64,000 nt of DNA from positions 7,750,001-7,814,000 of the forward strand of contig CM048572.1 of assembly GCA_026413225.1 (NCBI GenBank). Direction: 5' to 3'. Shown here piece after piece: positions 12,721 to 23,600 of this stretch; the first letter of the stretch is position 1; each line of letters begins with the position of its first letter. The stretch is from Otis tarda (Eukaryota; Chordata; Aves; Otidiformes; Otididae). The translations under genes and the position numbers were made by a program. The notes beneath the pieces were generated by a model. That model worked only from the letters and a program-made list of their open reading frames with translations. It was not told the origin of the DNA and searched no databases.

Positions 12721-15700
12721 TCCGAGGCATCTGCTATTAGCCGCTATTGAAGACAGATACTGGGGGAGATAGGTCTTTGTTTTGACCCAGTGCAGCTTTT
12801 CTAGTGATGAATAAACACTCAGGTTTTTATAAGCAGCAGCCTGAGCTCAAATCCCAGTTTCTGCTCTCTGCTCTGGTATGGTTAGATCAGCTCTGAGAAG
12901 GAGAAAGAGTCCCCTTCACGCTAACTTGTGCAAAGGACATCTTTGATCTTAAGAAAGAGCTGTGTGCACTGAGCTGTTTGGTGAGAGCTGGGGCTGGCAG
13001 GGCTAGGACAGCAGCATCCTCAGGGCCTAGGATGAGATGAAGGGCTGAGATGCTTCAAAGATTTCCTACTGCCAGGGCATGGAGAAGGGAGTTAAATACT
13101 TGAATGAAACAAACAGTAAAACCTCAGGTGAATAACTTCAGTGGAATAGCCAGGCAGGTTAAATCCTTGGAGACAGCCAGGAGTTTCTTGCATGCATTCC
13201 CTGCTTTTCCCAAGCTGGAGCTTTTTTTTTTTTTTTTTTTTTTTCCAATCTGCCACACAGAGGGAAAGATCTGGGATGGGAAAACATTCAGCAAACTACA
13301 GAATCAGGTAAGTGCCGTGAGCACAAAACCACAGCGGTTGCTTTGGCCTTGGCGTGAGACCAGCTTGCCCCTATTCTGCCTGATCAGTCAGGCACAAGCA
13401 TAATGGACAGTTTGAAAGGGAGAGTTAGTTAAGAATAGCGTGGGGCCGTTCAGTCTCTCTGTGGATTTATGTTGGTGGTCCTCTCCTCTGCTGCACTTTG
13501 TCTTCAGTTCAGACAGGCAATGCTTAAGAGCAAATGAGAGCAAATGCTCCTGCTCAGCCAAAGCAGCAGCCTGAGAGGAGTAAAAGGAAAAGTAGGGCTT
13601 TTGTCTGAATATAAATACCGTTGAAAACGAAACAGCTTGTTTCAGAGGGTGCTGAAGCATCATTTCATGAAGGGGGATATCCCCAGAAACAGTATGATGG
13701 GACAGGAAGAGAGAGATGGAAGGTTTTTACATAATTACAAGTTAGGAGCTCAGCTTTTGAAGGATGGAGGAGTGACAAGAGTTGGCATTCAGTTTTGATT
13801 CATACAATCGCTGTCCGTGATTAGAGCAGAGTCCCTGATTATCAGTTATCCCAAAAGGTCTCAGCCTCTTGCTGGGTTTCCTGGTTTTGGAGTTTTGCTC
13901 CTTCTATTGGATTAGTTAGCTGTAGGATGCTTGATCATTTGTCCCAGCTTTTCTTTGAAAACATTACAAGTTTCTGAGAGTTTCTCTGCTTTCCTGCTGG
14001 TATTTAAAAGCTGAGCACAAAGTTGCTACATGCAACGGGAATTCCTCCCATGCTTCTCTATGCCCAGCAGGATATAGTCTGTTTAGGACCACGTATGCTA
14101 AAACTCTCACCAGCAAAGCCTGGAAAAGCGTGCCCTTGCATACTCTCGGCTCTGGGTATGAGAGAGGAAAGGCAGCAGACCACAGAACAGACTGCTGCAG
14201 AAATTGATTGTCACGTTGGTACCTGTTCACAGCAGCAAAAGTGTAGATGGAAACACTGATCTTTGCCTTCTTTTGGACAAGTATTGTTGCCATTGCTGTT
14301 GATTTGCGTCATGTTCTGGAGAGCTCGTGTGAACTGGTGGTGCTTCTTGCTGAAACGTAACGAATAAGCAGAGCATCCCTGTGATTGCCTTGGAGAAGGG
14401 TTCGAATGAGCTGGCAGCCAGCTCTCCTGTGGCCTTCACATATCTGTAGAAATCAGCTCCAAGAAATCAGATCACTTGGTTGGCTACTTTCCTTCTGTGC
14501 TTTTACAGACTTGGCTGTGACAATGGAAAGTAAAATAAGACACTCTAAACCAGAACCAATTTTTTTTTTTTTTCTTGTGTCACATACTGGTAGCTCTGCT
14601 AGTTTCCTTATTGCTGGAGTGCACAAGAATCCAAGTCCTGCACAAGGGACATAAAGTGCAAGGGGCTGTACAGACGCAGAACAAAGAAAATACTGCTATC
14701 CTAAAGCATTTACTGTGTACATATAATTTATCTGGTGATAGGGGCATAGAGGCAAAGCAGTGAACACTTCAGAATAGAGTAAATCCTATTTAAAAACTTG
14801 GTAAATCCTATCCAGGTGACATAATTACCTATTTTTTTTTTTTTTCCTGTGTGTGTGGGAAAGTTATGGCAAAATAAAGCAGAAGAAGGGGCTGGTATTT
14901 GACAGTGTTCCCCATTCCACTGATGGGTGGATCAGCCTGTGGTGCAGGCAAGGACACTGACTAACTATCCGGAGTGAAAGTGAGAGTAAGCTTCCCTTTG
15001 TCCCTTGGAAGGGACATTCCATCTCCAACATCCTCCCGGCCAGAGCAGGAGGGCCTCTGGGAACTGGGTCAGTGGCAGCTCCAATGCAGTGCAGCTTAAT
15101 TAAAGTGAAGGAAAATGAGTGAGAGGGCAGGAAGGGCAGGAACCCTGCGTGGCCAGCAGGGAAAGCAGCTGGGTTTGAACAAGCAGATAAAGCCACATTT
15201 CCACCTGCCCTAGGGAACTGCCTCTTCATGTTCCCATAGTTTGGAAGACACAATCTCCACTGCCAAGGACAGCCCTGCAAGTTGTTCAGCTCCTGCACCT
15301 CTCCTCGTGAGGTGGACTAGCCACATGCTTGCTTACTTGGCTCCAATATTCCTCATAGGGTCAACAGTCCCACTTCTATACTCAGCAATTGTCTTGCAAG
15401 AAATCTGTTGCTGGGCTGATGTGGTCCAGCATCGCTTGGGTCATGTTTTCCTTGGCTTCGTTACATTACCATCTTTGGAGCCTGTCAGGGAAAAAAACCC
15501 ACAAACCCTAAAAAAGTCCCCTAGGGCTATGTCAAACCAGAACAAGGGAGAACTGCTTTCAGACTGGGGATGGGTGATGAGCAACAAAGGTTGCTCCTAA
15601 GAACTTTAGGTGGGGGTGGATTGAATATAAACCCTACTGAGATGTCTGGATCCAGATACAATTTTCGTAACAGCACAGGGTTAGTCGAAATTGCAGTCTT

Positions 15701-15980
15701 TAGGCAGATGCCTTGCTTTCTAGAGCTCATTTTCATTCAGTTTTCTGTGACACAGTTTTCTGTGTCTCAGAACAATGTGAATGTGTTCCTCCTCCCCCGG
15801 CAATTTTTGGCGGGGAGACTTGGAGCATGGCAGCATCAGTGCTGGAAACAGAAACACCTGGGAAGTGGTCTCTGTTACTGCCCCTCAATTAATTGTGCAA
15901 GAGCCGCACAGGCCTCTGGTTTGTGTTGACTAATTAGCTGAGTAATGCAACCGTCTTTTGAATGTTCTTCCTGTTCTAGA
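12721..15980. other. Intergenic sequence upstream of the SBSPON-like gene
   Basis: No protein-coding gene is recognised. The notable items are a 23-base poly(T) at 13222-13244 and a short segment at 13261-13307 flanked by a good acceptor and a consensus donor, which could be an exon of an unknown + strand transcript. A 12-base motif (cagttttctgtg) occurs twice at 15738-15749 and 15753-15764. Confidence 0.5.
13222..13244. repeat. Poly(T) tract, 23 bases
   Basis: An uninterrupted run of 23 T on the + strand. It may be the reverse of a retroposon A-tail, but no element body is recognisable to its left. Alternatively it serves as a polypyrimidine tract, because 'ccacacag' follows and ends at 13260. 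Confidence 0.9.
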
Positions 15981-16064
15981 TCAAGAATGAGACATACATT
16001 GATTAAATGACTTACCCTCGGTCACAGAGTGAGTGACTCATTGGCAGAAGCAGGAATTAACATC
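15981..16064 (-). repeat. MIR-like SINE remnant
   Basis: The + strand reads 'gattaaatgacttaccctc', then 'ggtcacagagtgag', then 'cattggcagaagcaggaatt'. These match in order the MIR core read backwards (ttaagtgacttgcccaaggtcacacag...agtggcagagccgggatt). It is a diverged remnant, as expected for an old amniote SINE. The call is by motif order only. Confidence 0.55.
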
Positions 16065-17029
16065 TAGTATTGTTAAATTGCTGCTTCCTAGACTCCATGG
16101 CCCCTTATTTCTAGTGCTGTTCTCTTTCCTCTCCTGGCCTTTTTGCCTCTTCTTGCCCACTGCAGGATTTATTACGTGTGTGATTTCCAAGGTGACAATA
16201 TCTGACCACTGCCAAGAAAATGAGATCTCTGTCCTTTGCTACAGACGTCTATGGACTTACAAAGAAGCTAAAGTTCCTTTTACTTCTTATCTTTTTTGGA
16301 ACATTTTACCATGTTATGCCTGAGCTGGTGTGGTTGCCAAGTCTCCTCTGCTCCCATGCGTCCAGCATTGCACATGATGAAGGTGCTAGCCTGTCCTCTA
16401 ATATTATTTTCTCTCTTTTTTTCTAGAAGTATCTTTGCTGCAGTTTCCCTGAAGTGGGAACACTCTGCCCGTACCCACCATTAGTACAACAGCGTAATCA
16501 GTTGCAAAAAATCAGTGAGTGGGTTATGTAAATCCCAGTTCAGTATTCAGCGAGGTCTAACATCTGTTGTGATCAATATTTTAGAGCAAGTCTGTTTGAT
16601 AAAAAGTTACAGTAAAGCCTTTAGCTTCCTACTGAATAGCTAAATAATTCACAGGAGTGGCTCTAATCACTTTAAGCTTCTTGCGTTTGAAAGTAAGCAG
16701 AAAATTCAGTGTAATTCTGCAGAGAGACAGTGTAGCCAGTTGGATTGTGTTTCCCACAAGCTGCTGTACTGGGAACGAAGTAGTTTCAGTTTTTTTTAGT
16801 GGCTCCTGAGGTATGCTGGAGTCAAATCTGACAAAAAAAAAAAGTCTCTTTTATAATTTGTTTTTGATTTTATTTTTAATTATAATTTGTCTGGTAGGTG
16901 CTAGGAGTCAGCGCAGAAATTATACCCGCTGGTTTGGAAACGGCAGAAATGGAACCGTCAGGTGCATGGGCATCATGAGATGCCGCCAAGGCAAAGAAAC
17001 GCTACGGCAGCGTGAGGAAAATAAAGGGC
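16065..17029. other. Upstream flank of the SBSPON-like promoter
   Basis: Mostly A/T-rich intergenic DNA that turns abruptly CpG-rich near 16.97 kb. No exon is supported. An open frame beginning at 16813 runs into the CpG island but in a frame unrelated to the real exon 1. Confidence 0.45.
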
Positions 17030-17640
17030 GTTGGTGTCAGAACGGCCGTTGCTCGCAGCCGGTCGTCGGGGCGCTGGGTGCGCAGCCCAGGCGCTGCTCC
17101 CCCACACCCCCCCGTGTCACGCGGGGAAGAGCGCGGTCCGCCCGCGGCGGGGACCCCGCTGCACCGAGCGGCCCCGGGGCTCCGCCCGGCCCGCCCCGCC
17201 GCCTTCCCCGTTCAGCCGGGCCAGGGCGCGGGGGAGGCGGGCGGGCGGGCCGGCTCCTTCCCCCCTCACGCCCGCTGCCTTTAAGCCGGCAGCCGGGGCG
17301 GGCTGTGGGGAGCGGAGGATGGCGGGGTGCCCGCGCTGGGCCGCCGTGCTGGCGCTGCTGGCCCTGCCCGCCCTGCCCCGCCGCGCCGCCGCCGCCGGCT
17401 GCTCCTCCCGCGGGCTGTGCTGCCCGGGCCGCCACCCGGCCTGCCTCAGCTTCGGCTGGCGGCCCGACGGCTCCCACGGGCCCTGCTACTGCGACCAGGC
17501 GTGCGCCCGCACCCTCGACTGCTGCCACGACTACGCCGAGGCCTGCCCAGGTGAGTGGCTGGCGGGGCTGCGGCCGCTCCCGGGGCCGGCGGTCCCCGGT
17601 GCCGACCGGCACCTGCCTGCCCTCGGGGCTCCGGCTGCCT
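17030..17640 (+). promoter_or_regulatory. CpG island promoter and 5' UTR of the SBSPON-like gene
   Basis: CpG and G+C density rise sharply against both flanks. The island covers the region upstream of the start codon, exon 1 and the beginning of intron 1. Sp1-type GC boxes are visible (ggcgggcgggcgggcc near 17236; ggggcggg near 17295). There is no convincing TATA box; 'tttaag' at 17279-17284 is a weak candidate only. This fits a dispersed-initiation CpG promoter on the + strand. The exact transcription start cannot be read from sequence. Confidence 0.75.
17319..17550 (+). CDS. SBSPON-like: SBSPON-like exon 1: signal peptide and somatomedin B domain
   Basis: Encodes residues 1-77 and the first base of codon 78. 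A hydrophobic Ala/Leu-rich leader is followed at G27-C28 by the cysteine-dense somatomedin B fold, including the CYCD (56-59) and DCC (67-69) signatures. The donor is 'cccag|gtgagt'. The frame stays open upstream to an ATG at 17031, but that would bury the signal peptide, so 17319 is preferred. Confidence 0.93.
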
Positions 17641-20600
17641 GGCTGCGTTGGGTGTCCCATCCCTGGAAACATTCAAGGCCAGTTTGGATGGGGCTCTGAG
17701 CAACCTGATGTGGTTGGAGATGTCCCTGCTCCTTGCAGGGGGGTGGACTATATGGCCTTTAAAGGTCCCTTCCAACCCAAGCCATTGTATGAAAGCACCG
17801 CAGGGCTCTGCTTTGCTGGGGGGGAGAGCGAGAGGGGGCAGGCAGGGATGCGGAGGACCAAAGGAGGGACGCTGCGGGTCCTTTGCACCCCAGCTGGGTG
17901 CAAAGATACTGAGGTCCCCTGGGCCCCCTCTGGCTGGGCACGTCAGGATGCTGCGTGTTTGTACAGGACCGAAACGTGAAACGGGACGTCTTCTGACTGA
18001 GTCAGAATCCCCCGATCCCTTTCCCTCCTGCAGATTGAATTACTATGGAGGGGATCAAATCTGCTGCTCCTGTCAATCTGCACATCCCTGCAAAAGGCAT
18101 CAACAGCCGCAGCGCGTGGCTGCAGCTCTGAGAGTTGATCCGGCGACAGCCTTGATCACAGTGCCAGTGCTACTGAGTGCCGGGGTCCTCAGGCAGCGTT
18201 GCTTTCCTGGGGAGCACAGCAGCACTCCTGCCATAAACGTGTTCTCCTGAAGTGCAGATGAGAACTAAGGAGCTAAGTTGTTTTAGTGAGTGGTGCGATC
18301 TCATGTTCCCTTCCCTCAAGCAGCATCCTCAAAGAGTCTTATCAGCTCACATAATGCCTTTTTTTTTTTAATCTGCATAGCTGTGCCTTAGCAGAATTTT
18401 ACTCCAGGCAGATGGGCAGACATTCCTGTGATTTAATTATCTTTTTCCTTTCAAGCTGGAAAATTAGTTCATTCCAAAGTGATTTGAACAAGCTATGTCT
18501 GTGAATGAGGACAGGCTGGTGGGTCTGCAGACCAACAGCTCCTGAGTGCCAGAGAAAACAGCGAGCATAACAGTGCCGTGCACAGGATCCCATAAAGCTG
18601 TCCCGAGGCAGGGCGTCCCAGGTCTGCAGGGAGGGTGCGCATTGGCTGTCCTGGTGACAGGGCTGCCTGGAAAAGGGCGTGTTGGTTGGTGCTGGATGCC
18701 CCAGTGCCCTTGATGTCTGAACGTGGTTGGACTGTTGGATGCTGCTTCAGTACTGCTGCGTCCGAGTCCTGACTGGGATGGACAGGAACCCCTCACGCCT
18801 ATTCTTTGTATTATAGAAGCGTAATAAGAAAGATGTGCTTGCAGGCCCTTGTTATGCATTGTGAAGGGATAGCAGAGGGCAGTCACTGCTCCTTTTCTGT
18901 GCTGGGCACCTGCTGCAGCCCTTGCTGCCAGCCTGGTGCCATCCTGTGCCTCGCCGGAGGAATAACAGTGACCTGTCTACGGAGATCTAGTGAGAAGGCT
19001 GGGTTTGTGCAGGATCAGATATTTCTGCATTGTTTCTTTTGATTGATTTGTGCTGGATGTAAGGGACCAGTTCTACTTTGACTTGTATTGCCTGTGTCAC
19101 CTAGTGTTTTTTCAGTAGTTTTCTTTCTCCCACTACTAAAGTTACTTTATCAGAGTGACTTGTAAAGCAAAATATTAAGGCAAAGAGGTTAATATCTGAT
19201 GCTAAATGAAACTGAAAAGATCAGAAGATTCTGAATAAATGAGATGCACAAAAGGATTGTAATGTTGGGCAGCCTGCAATCCAACACACAGTCTTTATTT
19301 TTTTTGTGGTACATTGCTGCATATATGAAATGTCTCAGCTACTTAGATGATTGATTTAATTCCTAATTTTTGAATAGGTTTTAAAAGCTGTTTGTGGTGA
19401 CTTTAGACAAAGAAGAAAAGCAATAACATTTGAAAGATCTTCCTGAAGTTTCTGGAGACAAGGGCAGTTTCAAATAAAGTTAAATGCAGTAATTAGGGAT
19501 TATCTGTGTTCCATGGGAGAATAAATTGAGATATCAAGCCCGAGCTGCTCAGAAAGACTGGGATTCACAACAGCATTTAGCAGCTTACCTCCCAGTGAAA
19601 TCAGTGGAACTCAGGTTTTTGGATGCAGATGTCTCTTACTATAAGGTGCTGAGCATTGTGGCTCTTAATGGGTTTGAACGGGCTCATCTGCATCTTTAAA
19701 TTGAGCTGTGGATTAGTAGTGGAGCTGAATTCAGGACTGAGGAATTCCTCGTGTGTGAGCTCAGTGTTGTGAGTCAAATGTTTCCGTCCTTGTGTAGTTT
19801 GCCTCCTTGCAGGGACTTTGGTGGAAGCTAGCTTGCAAGTGCAGCCCTTCTCTTAGAGTACGTCAGGTGACGGGTGCTGGCCTGTAGCTGGTCTCTGTGT
19901 GTGTGAGGCACCCAGTGGCTGAACCAGCAAGACACAAAACCTGATAAGACACCTGTTCGCTGGTGTGGCTGCAGATTGATGTCCTTAGAAGTGCTGGTGT
20001 AGTGTATTGTTAGACACTGGCCCAGTTCAGTCACAAGATACAGAAATGCAAGGAGAGAGACTGTAGCCAATTGAGAATACATGGGGAAAAAATAATACAT
20101 GACTCAGAGCTGACCTGCAAGTGTTTCTCTCCAGAGGTGTTGTTCTTGATGCTTAGGTTGTGCTGGTTGAGTAGAATCATAGAGTACAACTTATCAAGTA
20201 TATCACAGGCTATTATTCCAGGTTGCCTTTGAGAGATGAGCAGGTGAATGCTCTTGTGCTTGAGCGATTCCTGTGTTGTTCCTGATAGTTCCTTCCAAAG
20301 ATTCCATCCTATGAAACTCAACTATGGGCATGCTCATGGGGAAGAGATCACAAAAGGGAATATATGACACAGGGAATGGTACCAATGTGGTTTAGACTGA
20401 ATAGATGGAATGTTGAATGCTAAAGGAAGACGTTTCTTCAGCTGCTTTGAGGCCAAGGCGTAGGAGTTTAGCATGGTGGATACTGTGTGAAAGCAAGTAG
20501 GGATGCTCAGTGAGGTGAAGATTTTTGAAGCATTACTTAATGCAGGTTCCCAAAATTTGAAGTAATGAGTTACATTCTCAAAATATTTTGGGATTAATTC

Positions 20601-23600
20601 CAACATGTACAAAGTGGAAGCCGTTGCATTGTATTTTTCTTCTTGAGCTCAACTCCAGTCTGCCATGCGACGGTCCAAACTCCATGGCTGGTCATCATTT
20701 GCCATGTGACATCTGACAAGAGAAGTCAGTAAGATTTTGGGCCTTATCTGCATGAAGGGTCTACAAGCACCCTCTCTTTCCTCCTGCTCTTTATCCTCCT
20801 TTTCTCTTACGACTCAGTTTGACCTTGTCTAATTTTAAAACTTTTCTTCGTTCATCTGGTGCAGGTCCCAGTTTGCAGGGGAGGCTTGCAGCAGTGTAGG
20901 TAGAGGGACTGGCCCCATGTAGACTATCCTAGATGGCTGGAGCTTCTGGCCAGGTAATTTTCTGGGAGCAGAGCTACTGGGAACTGCCCAACACAACTGT
21001 GGAACAGGTGTGAAATAAGCAAGATTGTGTTGAAAAGTGTATTTTCTGGAGAAGGCTGATCACTTATGTAGTTTCTGTAACCTTCCACATTCCTGTTTGT
21101 TACTCTTCCTCCAGTTATCCCCTGTGTGGTATCTCAGTGGAGTGTCTGGAGTGGCTGCGCAGAGCCTTGCAAGACAACTTATCGTGTTCGGAGGAGACAC
21201 ATCATTCAGGAGCCCAGGAACGGAGGAGAGGCATGCCCTCCTCTGGAGGAGAGGGCTGGCTGCGTGGAGTACTGGACTCGGGAAGGAACAGAGTGCAAAC
21301 AGTCCCTGAGTAAGTCCACTGAGAATGTAAGTGTCTGGGTAATCAGAGGGAGGACGCTTGTTTGGGCCAGCTGAGCTGATCTTTCTTTACTGTATTTTAA
21401 AAGAGTTGTTTTCAGGCACCAGCATGTTTGCTCTGGGCTTGCCTGGTGTAGTTAAGGACTGAACTCTTACACAGGGGCTTAGGGATATCCTTCCCAGGAC
21501 AGTGTTTGAAAGTAATGCCTGCCATTAGCTGTGATCTGCTCTGTTTCAAAAGTGAAATATCACAGGCCTGTTGTGATCTCCTTTATACAAGTGTAAATCT
21601 CTGGCAATTTTGATAGAGTTGATAGATTTATTCCTCTTTAAAACCTCTGTAAGTGAGTGTTGAGCACTTTTTTTTTTAATATTTTTAAAATCTTATTTTA
21701 TGAGTCATCTGCAAAAAGTCATGAAGGAGCAATACCCATCAAAGGCAAGGTATGACTTCTCTGCACTGGAGCAGAGTGCAGGCAGAGATCTCCAGCTAGT
21801 TTCTGGAGCAAAAGCCTGATTTCAGTTCACTCAAATCAGCTTTTCATTACGTACCTTTACTGATTTTTAGAACAACTGCTTGTCATTTTTGCTGCTATTT
21901 TGAGGTCAAAATCTGTCGAGTCTGGATGTTGTCTACAACTGACTTCTTCAAGCCTGTTGAGAGTTGGTATTAAGTGAATATTGCCTCCCCTTTTGTCTTT
22001 CGGATGTGCTTGATAAATAGACTCTCTCTGCTGAGGCAAAAATCTGTCAACAGTCCAGATTCTCTTTTCAGTGAAATGGTTGATGGTCGCGGATAATAGA
22101 AAAAATACAAAGTTAGAATTGTTTTTGTCTCCTGCTGAAGGTAAAACCATGTGACATTAAAGGCCCATCTTTAGTGTTTTGCAGACATAAACAGCCTTAG
22201 TACAGTATTGCCACTTATACTATGTACTCTTTCTCCTTGTTGTACACAGTCCCAGCATTAATAACAACAGGAGGGTTTGGAAAAGCAAGGAAGAAAAGAG
22301 CTGCAGCTGATGGCAATGAAAGAGCAGGGTAAGTTGGAAGCTCAGCATGGGGACTCAGTCATATTCCACCATTGGTGTCTCTGGTTGCAGTTTTGGGGCC
22401 AGCTTTTTGCTTATCAGAATCAGTATTTCTCAGCAGGAGGAGGACACTCCACTAGAGCAGAGTGCTGCGCTCAGCTCAGCGACAGCAGTATCTACAGTGT
22501 GTCTGAAGGTTGTGGGTCTACCTTGATGTAAGGCTAGTACAAGACTGAAATTAATCTCTTTGTTCATGGCATTGCTGCTGTTTAAGACTACGTGATCAAA
22601 AGCCAAAGACCTTTCACTTCAGTTCTTCCCAGTGTGGAATCTAGTGTAGTTTGCACTTTTTAACATAAACGGCCTAAGTTTTCTCAGGGAACAATTTGCT
22701 ATCTTGTTGCATGGAAAGCACATTCCCCTCCCATTTCAGCCCCCCTTGGCTGTAACACTGCCTATTTTCCCTTGTAGCACTGTTGCACAGCACAGGTATG
22801 GGCAGGGTTGTGCAGAGAGCTCTCTGCTGCGTTTTACCTTCCAAGATACAGCCATCTGTGTGTGCTGCTCTGCCTCCAGGCTCGTGCCTCAAACAGGGGA
22901 GCTGGCATCAGCCTTCCCAGCCCTCTTCTTTCCTAGTTGGGATCATTGCTAGCAGCAACACAGTGCTGGTGGGAAAGGTTATCTTCCACCCTATAACCTC
23001 TCATACACAGCTCTGTGAGCTAATTATTCTCCAGAGGATCTTATTGCAGTCCCTGGTGGTTTGCCTGCTTTTTGTTGAAAGCTGCCATTCCTGTAAACAC
23101 CCTGTGGAGTTTCCTAGAGCTGCTCTTGCAACATGAAGCAGCCATGCACTTGTTGATTTATTTCTCCTTATGCTGTAGTATATGTAAGTATTTCCATAGT
23201 GCGTGGGTGCATCCACCCCCCTCACTTAAGTATCTGAGGGAAAGAGCATCTGTTCACCCTGAGCCTCCCTTGGACTCCTCATTGGTTGAGCCTTCTCCCT
23301 GTAAAATTTAAAAATGTGAGCACAACTCTGTGGCATGCGTATTTATCCTTGCTCTCTCTCTCAGATAAGACAAGGAAGCAAACTGCTCACATGGTTCAGG
23401 GTGCTACTTGAAAGTGTTTGGAAATCCCCGTGATGACTGATACAGAACCAGTCTAGACTAGAACCCAATTCTCTGCTGTGTTTGTAGGTGATTACTGAAC
23501 TTGCTTGGTTTTCCCCTCCAAACAAGGCCAGTTCTTTTGGGCTTTCCTCTCAGATTTGGTTAAATTAGGAGCACAGAAAAATCTGAGCAGGACAGAAGTG

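Noticed and set aside
17037..17672. Long open frames on both strands in the CpG island
   Set aside because: Stop codons are rare in G+C-rich DNA; these are shadows of exon 1, the promoter and the intron start.
20160..20330. Possible second CR1 copy ('gaatcatagagta', 'ccttccaaag')
   Set aside because: Only short, scattered matches; the diagnostic order of CR1 3' words is missing.
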